From Opitutia bacterium (lineage in GTDB: Bacteria; Verrucomicrobiota; Verrucomicrobiia; Opitutales; Opitutaceae), in the NCBI GenBank assembly GCA_947474365.1, contig CANJIU010000030.1:1-64000 (forward strand): a stretch of 64,000 nt of DNA, given 5' to 3'. Both the position numbers and the translations under genes were made by a program. Position 1 is the stretch's first letter; every line of letters begins with the position of its first letter. The notes below the pieces were generated by a model. That model saw only the letters and a list, made by a program, of their open reading frames with translations, was not told the DNA's origin and ran no database searches. Positions 27,463-37,400 of the stretch are shown piece by piece.

Positions 27463-29724
27463 CTACGCGACGGAACGTGCGCGGCTGCGAAAGAGAACCC
27501 AAGCTGCGGCCCCCAGTGCAAGCGCGTTAATTGCCAGACACAAGGGATCGAGCCGGCCGAAGTCGACCGGCCAGGGGAGCGGATTCGCGAGGGTGGTAAG
27601 CCAGAGCATCAGCAGGGTTTCGGGCAATTGCAGCCACGGCACGGCGCGGTGGGACAGGAGCCGCGAAATCCAACCGTTCCCGGTTGCCGCAACCACGCAG
27701 GTGATGGCGATGACGGCGACGAAGAGCGGGTGTCCGCATTCACGCATCAAACCCAGGGGATCCCAGCCCCAGTTTGCCGTGATCAGCAGCGCCGGTCCGG
27801 CAATCAACAACACGACGGCGGCGCGCAGCGTGTGCCAGGCCCGTACGATCGCCGCGAGGCTCACCGCCCAAAGGCCCAATCCGAGGCCAAATGGCAACGT
27901 GTTCCACCAGACGGCGGCGAATTTCACCAGCCGGCCCGACGGTTCGTAGGCGGAACCGGCGCGGGCGTGGTGAAAGCTGTCGGCGGAGAGGTACACGTGC
28001 AGGGGCACAAACGTGTTGGCGAAATTCAGCCAACGGGTGTGCCACCACGTCGCCCAAGTGGCGATTTGCCGGTCCGCGGTCAGCCAGTAGCGGAGAAATC
28101 CGCCCTGACCGGCCAGAACCGCCTCGGGCTGATGAGGTGCGACAACTCCGGCCAACATCCACGGGATGACCAAAAGCGCGGCGCCGCCTCCGAAACGGAG
28201 CCCCGCGGGGACGATTTCTGGTAAGGTGCGATTGGTCCGGCCGACGACCCATAGTCCGATCCATGGCGTCCATAACAATATCAGCGGGTGAAATAGGAAC
28301 CCCACTCCGAGCGTGAGTCCGGCGGCGAACGGCCGCCGGGTGTGCGCCAGCGAGAAGGCAGCGATCAGCCAGGCGGTCGCCACCCACTTTGGCCAGGTGA
28401 ACATGATTTCGTGTACGCCGAAGGGAGACAGCGCCAACAGCCCCGCGCCGGTGAGCGCCCACGAGGGCGGGACGAAGAGGAGGAGCAGGCCGCAGAACGC
28501 GACGACGACGCCGCTCGCGAGCGACATCATCGTCACGCGGTACGCGGCGAAGCCCTGCGGGTCGAACGGTTGCCACGGTTGCTCGGGCCGTTCGATCGGC
28601 GGTCGACCGCCGGTGGCCATCACGATCGGGACGGCAGCCAGCCCCGCGAGAGGACCCCGGCTAAAAAAGGTCCACGGTTGAAAATATCGCTCCGTTTCTG
28701 GTGCGGCCGGCCCCGAGTGCCGCGCGACCGCCTGCACGATGAAGAACGGGAATCGCGAGTCCATCCGGTCACCGACGGTGTAGTTGCGCGAAATCGTCCC
28801 GCGATAGAGCTCACCCGCGGGACCGACGGAATAGGTCGACTTGGCCGTGACGGCAACGACCACGAGGGCGCTCACCGCCAGGGCCGAAGACATCGTGGGA
28901 GAGACTTCGAAGTGAAATCCGCGACGCTTTGCGCCGATTCCAATCATCAACCACACGATCGCGGCGGCGCCAAACCCGGACGTGGTTGGCGCGATTTTGC
29001 CGCCCAGGCACCACACGGCGGCGCCGAGGACCGCGAGCAGCAGCGGGCCGTTGCCGACGAGAAACAACGTGCGGATCTCCGGCGCCGCCGCGCGAGGATA
29101 CCACGCGAGCCCGGGACCCCAAATCAACACCAGCGCCAGCGCCAAGGTGGCATAGAGTTGGAGATGCTGAAAGACAATCGGGAGAATCGATGGCCACGCG
29201 CGGAACGGATGCGTCACGGCTACCCAGCCCGTGTAGTCGCTCGCGCGATCCTCTGCGATCACGCGCACCGCCACCGCGTCGGGCGGACGGTCAATTTCCC
29301 AGACGCGCCATTGCTCCCCGGCATTTGAGAGGGGACAGGTGAGGCGAGCGATCTTCCCATCTGGAGAGCGGAATTCCGCCACGACGGAACAGCCGGCGTG
29401 CTGGGGGTAACCCGCCACGCCGACGTGGATCACCGAGCGCGTCGCCCTGAACCACGCACTTTCCGCCTTCCCTTGGAACGCATCCGTGCCCTGCCATGAA
29501 CTCGCGCGTTTGATCCCGGTGGGGATCGCCGCCTCGGCGATCGACTGGTAGTCGAATTGCCCGGTAAAATCGCCGGCGATCCACGGTTGGCCGGTTGCCC
29601 CGTCGAATCGCGGCAACTCGCGCGGTTTCGGAATCAGGCCTAGGATCGTGTCTCGTCCGGCGCCGAGGAGCAGCGCGAGTCCGGCCACGAGCCAGAGGAT
29701 CTGAAACGTCGTCCGTACTCTCAC
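27463..29724 (-). CDS. Large membrane protein, stand-alone N-module of the local GT-C-like family
   Basis: About 753 aa. One N-terminal helix precedes a beta-rich extracytoplasmic domain at about 40-200 (GVAGYPQHAGCSVVAEF, YTGWVAVTHPFR), then a multi-helix membrane region to the end. The order of these blocks, and motifs such as GYP-x-H-x-G and GW-x-x-x-x-x-P, match the N-terminal halves of the proteins at 30953 and 34484, so this is the same module on its own. The GTG start at 29724 overlaps the preceding TGA by four bases (GTGA), indicating translational coupling with the C-module gene. Function is unproven; a GT-C fold acting on lipid-linked sugars is the best guess. Confidence 0.72.
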   Translation of the reverse strand: MRVRTTFQILWLVAGLALLLGAGRDTILGLIPKPRELPRFDGATGQPWIAGDFTGQFDYQSIAEAAIPTGIKRASSWQGTDAFQGKAESAWFRATRSVIHVGVAGYPQHAGCSVVAEFRSPDGKIARLTCPLSNAGEQWRVWEIDRPPDAVAVRVIAEDRASDYTGWVAVTHPFRAWPSILPIVFQHLQLYATLALALVLIWGPGLAWYPRAAAPEIRTLFLVGNGPLLLAVLGAAVWCLGGKIAPTTSGFGAAAIVWLMIGIGAKRRGFHFEVSPTMSSALAVSALVVVAVTAKSTYSVGPAGELYRGTISRNYTVGDRMDSRFPFFIVQAVARHSGPAAPETERYFQPWTFFSRGPLAGLAAVPIVMATGGRPPIERPEQPWQPFDPQGFAAYRVTMMSLASGVVVAFCGLLLLFVPPSWALTGAGLLALSPFGVHEIMFTWPKWVATAWLIAAFSLAHTRRPFAAGLTLGVGFLFHPLILLWTPWIGLWVVGRTNRTLPEIVPAGLRFGGGAALLVIPWMLAGVVAPHQPEAVLAGQGGFLRYWLTADRQIATWATWWHTRWLNFANTFVPLHVYLSADSFHHARAGSAYEPSGRLVKFAAVWWNTLPFGLGLGLWAVSLAAIVRAWHTLRAAVVLLIAGPALLITANWGWDPLGLMRECGHPLFVAVIAITCVVAATGNGWISRLLSHRAVPWLQLPETLLMLWLTTLANPLPWPVDFGRLDPLCLAINALALGAAAWVLFRSRARSVA

Positions 29725-30956
29725 TGTTTTTTGGGGCGACCCGGGTATTCGATCCACCAGCCCTCGGGCAACGTGTAGATGTTGGCCGGCACGCCGCGCC
29801 GAATCGGATCGCAGTGCTCCGCCCATTTGTAGTCCGGCGGGGCCGGCAGGATGAATCGCGGCGCGTGGCTCAGCACGCCGGCGAGGCACAGTGCGCGGGC
29901 GGCGTATGCGATCGCCCGCGGGGTCGCGTCCACTTCCAGGATTACCAGCCATGCGAGGAGGACGCGCGAGATGTAGAAATACCGGTCGCCGTTCACTAGG
30001 TTGTCATCCTGCCAGGTGTCCGCCCGAACCCGATACGCGCATGCCGCGGTGACCAGGCAAAACGCCGTCGCGATCATCGCACGGACGTGCCGCCGCGGGT
30101 CCGCGCGAAACGCCCCCGCGAGCAGTGCTCCGATGAACGTAACGCCGATCGCCGCGTGCACCCAGAGCGGCCAGGCCTTGACTGGATTGGGGCCAAGATA
30201 GGTCCAGGTGAACATCCGGCTGCCGAGCACCGACAGTCCCATGAAAGGCCGGAACGGCTCAGTGCCCTCGTGCAGACTGAGTCCGTTGCCGCTATGCGTC
30301 ACGAGCCAGCCCTGGATCGCGGCGCAGAGGCCGAGCGCGGCAAGGGCGAGAAAATTGTCGAGTTGCGGTTCGCGCCAGGTGCGCCAGGCGAGCAGGGGGA
30401 AAATGACGATTGCGAACGGTCCGTTCAGTCCGACGACGAGGAGGATCGCGAGGTCGCCGAATCGCTGTGCCTGGGTCGTCGGTCGCGCGAGGAAGACCTG
30501 CAGCAACAGGTAAAATGCCGTGATCCACTGCAGGTTGGTCACGTTGATCAGCACTTCGCCGGTCCCGACGACGAGCACCAACGCGAGCATCAACCCCTGG
30601 CGGTTGGGCAATTCAACCCGCCGCGACGCCATCCGGGCGAAGACGCCCACGCTGATGGCAAACGCCAGGCCGTTGTAGATGGCCGGCCACCACGCCGGGT
30701 CGGCGGTGCGGCTCGCAATCCATGCGATGAGGCGAGGGAGAAAATGGAGGTAGCCGTTGTACGGTTCGAAAAACGCCCGCAGACCCATCTGTTCATCCTG
30801 GGTCAGAAAAATGCTGCCGTCCTCGGCCCACAGCTGTGGGGTGTGGAGCGCCCAGGGTTTGCGCAGCGCGAGGAGGACCGCGCAGGCCAGGACGAGCCAG
30901 CGGAGGAATCGCGGGTCATTCCAGCGGTTGGCCCTAGGGTTGGGAGCGGAGGTCAT
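29721..30956 (-). CDS. Membrane protein, stand-alone C-module of the local GT-C-like family
   Basis: A 411-aa polytopic protein clearly paralogous to the C-terminal third of the 1133-aa neighbour: both have RKP-x-AL-x-TPQLWAEDGS, GYLH-x-LPR, NxTNLQW-x-TAF and end with AEHCDPIRRGVPANI and LPEGW. The acidic pair in LWAEDG lies in the first extracytoplasmic loop, where GT-C glycosyltransferases carry catalytic acidic residues. The ATG at 30956 overlaps the upstream stop by four bases (ATGA) and its own stop overlaps the next start. The tight coupling suggests the split pair (this gene and 27463) works like the fused protein beside it. Confidence 0.75.
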   Translation of the reverse strand: MTSAPNPRANRWNDPRFLRWLVLACAVLLALRKPWALHTPQLWAEDGSIFLTQDEQMGLRAFFEPYNGYLHFLPRLIAWIASRTADPAWWPAIYNGLAFAISVGVFARMASRRVELPNRQGLMLALVLVVGTGEVLINVTNLQWITAFYLLLQVFLARPTTQAQRFGDLAILLVVGLNGPFAIVIFPLLAWRTWREPQLDNFLALAALGLCAAIQGWLVTHSGNGLSLHEGTEPFRPFMGLSVLGSRMFTWTYLGPNPVKAWPLWVHAAIGVTFIGALLAGAFRADPRRHVRAMIATAFCLVTAACAYRVRADTWQDDNLVNGDRYFYISRVLLAWLVILEVDATPRAIAYAARALCLAGVLSHAPRFILPAPPDYKWAEHCDPIRRGVPANIYTLPEGWWIEYPGRPKKQ

Positions 30957-33900
30957 TTCGGCTTGGGCCACCCGCGATACTCGAGGGTCCAGCCCTCCGG
31001 CAGCGTCGGAATGTTGGCGGGAACGCCGCGCCGGATCGGGTCGCAGTGTTCGGCCCAGCGGTAATCTTTGGGGGCGCCGAGGGAATAGTTGCCGAGATGG
31101 GCGATGCAGACGCCGAGGCCGAGGAGGCGGGCGGCGTTGGCGACGAGCTTCGGCTGGGCGTTGAATTCCCAGATCACCAGCCAGGCGAGGAGCACGCGGG
31201 GAATGTAGAAGTAGCGGTCGCCGAAATCGAGGTTGTCGGCGGCCCAGGTGTCAGGGCGCGAGCGATACACCGCGGCAAACACGATGAGGGCGAACGCGGC
31301 GGCGATTTGCGCGCGGTGCAGACGGAGCGGCCCGGGACGCAGCACCCACGCGAGTAATGCGGCCAGGAAGATGCCGCCGGCGCCGCCGATGATCGCCGGC
31401 GAGAGTCCGAGGGCGAGGTCGCGGCCGAGCAGGGGCCATACGATCAACCGGCGCGCCAATACGACGATATTGGGCCAGAGGTGAAATGCGGCCGACTGAA
31501 ACTCGAATTTCGGTCCGGTGCGGACGATCAGCCATGCTTGCACCGCGGCGCAGACCGTGGCGACGCCGAGCACGATCAGATTGTTGCGATCACGTGCGCG
31601 CCACCAGCGCCAGGCAAACAGCGGCAGAAATGCGATGACGAACGGCCCGGTCAGGGCCACGGGAACGAGGATGACCAGATCGCCGATTGCTTCACCGCGG
31701 GACTTCGGTGGGGCGATAATCGCCTGCTGGATCAGGACAAACGCGGTCAGCCATTGCAGGTTGGTGATGTTGAAAAAGACCTCGCCCGAATGCGGCACGA
31801 GGAGAAACGCGAGGGCGAGCCAGGGCTTCCCGGGAAGATCGAAGCGCGATGTGAACAGCCTGGCCAGCACCGCAACCCAGATGGCGAAGGCGGCGCCGTT
31901 GTAGAACGCGGGCCACGACGCCGGGTCGAGCAGGTGTGAAGCCAGCGACGCGACGATGCGTGGCAGGGTGTGCAGGTAGCCCATGTAGGGCAGAAGGAAT
32001 GCCCCGATGCCATGGTCGTCCTGGTCGTTGAGAAAAACGCTGCCGTCTTCCGCCCAGAGTTGCGGTGTGAGGAGTGCGTGCGGTTTCCGCAACAGCATCG
32101 CGCCGGCGAGCACCGCGAGTACACCGAGGTTGAGTCGCGGGTTCTGCCACCAGTCGCGCAGGGCGTCGCAGGCCTTTTCGATCACGCTCGATCCGGACGG
32201 AGCGGGGAGCGACTCGGTCTCGTTGGGCCGGGACCGAAACGCCCGCGCCACGATCCAGGCGAGGATGCCCGCACCGGCGATGACGAACGGCAGGCCGGAC
32301 GGCGGTCCGTGGATCGCGACATTGGCCACCGCCCAGGTGGTTGCGAGGGTGACGCCCTGCAGCAAGGCGATGACGGCCAGCCAGCCGCGTCCCGTGCGTT
32401 CGATGATCACCGACAGCAGCACAAACAACCCGATCATCATCGCGTAGGATCCCTGATGAATATACGCGCTGCTCGGGATGAACATCAGGAGACACCAGAG
32501 GATCATCGTCAGCGCGAGCCATCCACCGGTGACGGCGAGGCCGTAGGCAGGAAGGAAGACGCGGCGCCGGGTCAAGATGAGGCCGAGCACCGCGAGGGCG
32601 GGCCACCACGTCAGCGCCCGGAGGCAGACGAAGAATTCCTGATTGCGGCGCTCGGCGGCGCCCTCGGCGGAGAACTGCCCGATGGAGCGCAGGTCGCTCA
32701 CAAATTGGAATTGGAAGTTGGAGACCTTGCTGTCCCAGGCCCCTTTCCAGCCGGCCTTGGCATAGCTCGCGCGGATGGTTTCCAGTGTGCCGCGCGGGTC
32801 GATGTCGATCTGCCCGGCGAGGTGCCACTTGAAGAGGCGGTTGGCGGGCGGATCGTAGAATTTCTGGTAGGCCATCCAGGGCAGGACGAGCAACAAGAGG
32901 GTCGCGGCGCCGGGTAGCCACGGCCGCCATTCTCCGCGTACGGCGCGCCAGAGGAGCCACGGCAGAAGCGGGAGGAAGGAAAAGGCAACGCCGCCGTGGG
33001 AGAGCCAGGCGAGACCGGCGAAGAACGCGGACCACCAGCCGTTCACCCGCGGTCGCGCGTCCGGCGCGGGCAGGAAGAGCAGGGCGAAGGCGGCGCACGC
33101 AAACGCACCAGCCGAGAGTTTGGGCCAGGTGAACGTCGTGTTTTGCAGGAAAAATCCGCTCAACGCCAAGACGACCACCCAGCCGGCGGCGCGCGATCGC
33201 GCGACGTGCAGCGTTCGCATCAGACCGTAGGCGGCCGCGATCCAGAGCAATTGAAACCAGACGGCGGACGTGCCGCTCATCGTTCCCCGATCAAGCTGCA
33301 CGAGCTTGCCGGCGGGCCAGGTGAGCAGTTGCCAGCCCGATTGCAGCGGCGGCCGGTCGCTCGACAGCCATTCTTCGCCGGTGTGCCGGATCGGTTGCGA
33401 GGAGAAGAGACGGCTGGAGAGGACGTGGGGCAGCACGTTGTCCGCGGGCAATCCGTCGCGAAATCGGTTGGCCGCGAGGGTGTAGAAATCGTGCGACGAC
33501 GGAAACAGGTGGAGCACGGCGAGGTGAAACGCACCGACCGCGACGAAAAGCTGAATAACCGTCGTGACCTCGGGGGCCGCACGAATGCCTCGCGGGGGAC
33601 GGCGCAGGACGAGCACGAGCCCGGTCGCGAGGATGGCCCAGGAAAAAATAACGCCCAGCAATGTGTTCGCGAAGTAGGCCCAGAAGGCGAGATAACCGCA
33701 CGCCGCGACGATCGCCGCGGCCCCGAGCGGGACCCATTGCGGCGCGAGCCAAGCCCGGGCGAGGAGCCAGCGCAGACTGGCGAAAAACAGGATACCGAGC
33801 AGCAGGCCGTTGATCGTCCAAGCGGCCAGGGTCTCGAGCAGGCCGTTGTTGCCATCGCCGTGGCCGCCCCGGAGCGGTTCGCTGAGGCCGAACCAGCCAC

Positions 33901-34354
33901 CGAGCGTCTTCGTCTGGTCGGACCCGACGATCCGGATCGGGCGTCCCACCCAGGCGGGCGGCAGCTCGAAGTCGCCGATTTCCCAGCGTTCGTGCAGGTC
34001 GCCGTGTTTCAGGGGGAATTTCTCTGCGCCGCCGTCAAGCTCAGCGTGCAGGCTTACGCCTTCGTGGGCGGGGTACCCGGTGAGACCGAAGCGCAGGATG
34101 CGCGGGGCGGGGAACGGCCCGATCGTGATCGTGCCGGTGTTTTCGTCGGAGCCGCTCCATGAGCCCCAAAGGCGCAGGGCGCCCGCGTTGGCGAACGGTT
34201 CGCCTGGATACGCGCCGTTCGGCTGAAAGGATCCGACGGTCGCAATGGCAACGTCGGGATGCGTGGGTTGGAGCTGGCGGGTCCGGAGGCTGGCAACGAG
34301 GAGAATCGCGCAGATTGCGAGCCCGACGAGCAGATGGCGTTTACCGGGGAACAC
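30953..34354 (-). CDS. Giant membrane protein, fused N- and C-modules
   Basis: 1133 aa. After one helix comes an extracytoplasmic beta domain (GLTGYPAHEGVSLHAEL, ETLGGWFGLSEP-like TLGGWFGL) to about residue 170, a first block of membrane helices to about 700, and a second membrane block of 400 residues homologous to the separate protein at 29721. The middle carries SSDRPPLQSGWQLLTW, WPKLSAGAFAC and YQKFYDPP, near-identical in the protein at 34484. The second block has LWAEDGSVFL in its first loop. The start is a GTG at 34354. It looks like two membrane modules joined into one polypeptide, presumably two sequential or cooperating glycan transfer units. Confidence 0.75.
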   Translation of the reverse strand: MFPGKRHLLVGLAICAILLVASLRTRQLQPTHPDVAIATVGSFQPNGAYPGEPFANAGALRLWGSWSGSDENTGTITIGPFPAPRILRFGLTGYPAHEGVSLHAELDGGAEKFPLKHGDLHERWEIGDFELPPAWVGRPIRIVGSDQTKTLGGWFGLSEPLRGGHGDGNNGLLETLAAWTINGLLLGILFFASLRWLLARAWLAPQWVPLGAAAIVAACGYLAFWAYFANTLLGVIFSWAILATGLVLVLRRPPRGIRAAPEVTTVIQLFVAVGAFHLAVLHLFPSSHDFYTLAANRFRDGLPADNVLPHVLSSRLFSSQPIRHTGEEWLSSDRPPLQSGWQLLTWPAGKLVQLDRGTMSGTSAVWFQLLWIAAAYGLMRTLHVARSRAAGWVVVLALSGFFLQNTTFTWPKLSAGAFACAAFALLFLPAPDARPRVNGWWSAFFAGLAWLSHGGVAFSFLPLLPWLLWRAVRGEWRPWLPGAATLLLLVLPWMAYQKFYDPPANRLFKWHLAGQIDIDPRGTLETIRASYAKAGWKGAWDSKVSNFQFQFVSDLRSIGQFSAEGAAERRNQEFFVCLRALTWWPALAVLGLILTRRRVFLPAYGLAVTGGWLALTMILWCLLMFIPSSAYIHQGSYAMMIGLFVLLSVIIERTGRGWLAVIALLQGVTLATTWAVANVAIHGPPSGLPFVIAGAGILAWIVARAFRSRPNETESLPAPSGSSVIEKACDALRDWWQNPRLNLGVLAVLAGAMLLRKPHALLTPQLWAEDGSVFLNDQDDHGIGAFLLPYMGYLHTLPRIVASLASHLLDPASWPAFYNGAAFAIWVAVLARLFTSRFDLPGKPWLALAFLLVPHSGEVFFNITNLQWLTAFVLIQQAIIAPPKSRGEAIGDLVILVPVALTGPFVIAFLPLFAWRWWRARDRNNLIVLGVATVCAAVQAWLIVRTGPKFEFQSAAFHLWPNIVVLARRLIVWPLLGRDLALGLSPAIIGGAGGIFLAALLAWVLRPGPLRLHRAQIAAAFALIVFAAVYRSRPDTWAADNLDFGDRYFYIPRVLLAWLVIWEFNAQPKLVANAARLLGLGVCIAHLGNYSLGAPKDYRWAEHCDPIRRGVPANIPTLPEGWTLEYRGWPKPK

Positions 34355-34483
34355 GGGGTGTTACGAGGTGTGAAACGGAAACCACGGGATGGCTTGATCA
34401 GGCAGTAGCATGCAGCCGGCAAGAGAGCCAGAGACCGGTGCGCCAAGTCAAATCGCGTTCGCAGTTGAGCCGAACGGGTGGGT

Positions 34484-37400
34484 TCAGTGCAGGTGATAGA
34501 CCTCGATCAGCTCGTGGGCGCGTTTGGTGGGGAGAAAGGAGATTCCAGGCACTGCGCCCACGGGCGGCAGGTCCTGTTTCCGCAGAAGCAAATCCCGCGT
34601 ATTGCGTCCCCGGTTCTGGGCGAAGGCCTCGACCGCAGCGGGCCAGCCACTGGCCGCGCGGAAAAGGACGAGAGCCAGGAGTACGACAGCCAGCGCGCGG
34701 CGGAATCGAGGCACCGGCCACGCCGCCAGCCATCGCTCGGCGGCGAGCCCGAGAAACGGCAACGTGCAGAGCAGGGCGTTGTATTGATAGCGCGAGCTGT
34801 TGGACGCCGGCAGGCCGGTTTGGTAGCGCCCGATGCCGAGCAGCACAGCGTTACCCAGATCGAGGAGAAGCAGGAGGACCAGCAGCGAACGTTGCCCTGG
34901 GGTTGCGCGGCGCAACACCCACGTCAACAGAGCAACCTTGATTCCGCCGAGGAGGATCACGGTGTTCGGGTCCCAGCCGCTGGCCTGGAACAGCCATTGC
35001 AGGGGCGTTGCCGCCCAGTAGCTGAGACCAAAAGCGATGATTTCCCGGAGGTGCCCTCCGAGGGCATGATGGTTGCCCGGCGAGAAAAGAAAGATCGTGG
35101 CGGCCACGGCGAGCGCCGGGGCGAAACAGGCGGCAGCTATTGGCCAGCGCGGACGTCCCGTGGGGACGTTGGTCGCGAACGGCAGGAGACATAGCGCGGC
35201 GAGCGCGGAGCCGGTCAATACGCCGCGCGCAAACGCGAGCGCACTGGCGAGCGAGAGCACAAACAGCAGCGCGAGTTTGGGGCCGCGTGACGCCGTGCCG
35301 GGGGCCGTGTGACGCAGGAGATGGTCGGCCGCCAGGAGGAAAAACGTAATCGCGAGAAGGGCCGACCATTGGACTGACCAAGCGAGCGTCTCGATGTTGG
35401 CTGCGCTGAGCGCGAAGACGCCGACGACCGGAACCGTGGCCGTCCAGCTGAAATTGGCGCGGCGCAAGAGTCGGGCAAACAACGCCGTGTTCACGGCATG
35501 GGTGACCCACAGCGTTCCGATCAGCGGCAGATAAGATCCGCCGCTGGCGAAGACCAATCCGCCCCAGAGTAGCTTGAAGAGCGGAACGAAATTTTCGGCG
35601 AACGGTTCCAGCGTCCATCGCCAGAAGCCGATCGTGTTGATGCGCTCCATCAGATCCCAGTCGTCGCCGAACCACCAAAGATCAGCAAACGTACGCACGC
35701 ACCAGAGAAACGGCAGCAACGCGACCACGGCGGCCAGGGTGGGCCAGGTGCGTTCGAGGATCGGGGAATCGATGGCGGATGGTTCCGGTGGGCGTGCCTC
35801 CGCGACGGTGGAGTCGGACTTTTCCGTGCATCCGCGGATCACGATGGCGCCGAGTGTGGCGGCGGCGGCCGCGGCGATCGCGAGTGCGACCGGCGAGGGC
35901 GAGCCATTCACGATTTGGTTGCCGACGGCCCACGTGAAGACGAAGGAAAACCCCTGCAGGAGCGCGACGACGATCAGCCAGCGACGGCCGGCGAGTTCAA
36001 ACCACGCAGAGAGCAGCACGAACGCGGTGAGCACCATGGCAAAGGATCCCTGGTGAACAAGCGCGGAGTTTTCGGCAAACAGGAGCAGGCACCACAGCGG
36101 AATCGTCAGAGCGGTCCAGAGTGACAGGGCGACGTGCATCCGCCCGACGGGGCGGCGGTCCGCCTGTCGCGCGAGGCGCGCCATCGCAAACGGGGCGAGG
36201 GCGAGTCCGCCGAGCCACCAGGTGAGGGCGCGGCCCAAATAGAAAAACTCCTCGTTGCGGCGGTCCTTCACCCGGTCGGGTGCGATGTCGATGAGTCCCG
36301 ACCAGTCGCCGTTGATCGGGGTGATGAGATTGCTCCGTTTGTTTTCGAGAATCTTGTCCCACTTCAGGGCGGCGTAGTTCGCGCGAATGGTTTCCCAGGT
36401 GCCCCGCCCGTCTTTGGGCACTTGTCCGCCGAGATGCCATTTCAAGAGACGGTTGCCCGGGGGATCGTAGAATTTCTGGTAGGCGAGCCAGGGGCCCGCA
36501 AAGACGGCAAAAATCAGCGCCGCCCACGCCCAGGCGCGCGCTTCCCCGCGAAGCATGCGCCAGACAATCCACGGCGCCAGGACGAGAAACGAAAATGCGA
36601 CGCCCCCGTGGCAAAGCCAGGCGAGGGCCGCGAGCACGGCGCCGACAAGGACGTCCTGCCGGCGGCGATTTTCCGGCGACGGCAGAACCCACAGGCCGAA
36701 GGCGCCACAGGCGAAGGCCCCGGCAGACAGTTTCGGCCACGTATAAACCGTGTGCTGCAGGAAAAATCCGCTCGCGGCTAACACCGCGATCCAAGCCGTG
36801 GTGCGGCGCGGGCTGATCCTGAGCGTGCGCAGGATTCCGTAGGCCGCGGCGACCCACGTGAGCTGCAGCCAGATCGCCGCCGTGCCGCTCGCCGCCTCCG
36901 GCTCCAGGTTGAGGAGCGAAGTCGCGGGCCAGGTGAGCAATTGCCAACCGCTCTGCAGTGGCGGTCGATCGCTCGACAACCAGTCGGCGTCCGCAACCTT
37001 CAACGACTCGCCGGCGAAGAGGCGCGCTGACGTGAGGTGAGGGAGGAGGTTGTCCGCGGGAAGCGTGTCGCGGAAGCGGTTCGCAGCGAGTTGGTGAAAC
37101 GTCAGCGAAGTTGGAAAGAGGAGCAGCAGCGCGAGGTAGAATACACCGATGAGAACAGCGAGCCGGCCGGGGTGAGCGATTTCCGGTAACGTGGCGGGGT
37201 TGCGCCCCGTGCGCCAAACGGCGATCACACTCGCAAGCAGCAGTGCCCAGGCAAAGGTTTGCCCGGCTCGGCTGTGTGCCAAGTAAAGCCAGAACGCGAA
37301 GTAGCCGGCTGCGGCCACGGCGCCGGCGGCGACGAGCGGGATCCTGTGGGCGGCGAGGGTCGTACGCGTGACGAGGATACGGACGGCCGCGAACCAAAGA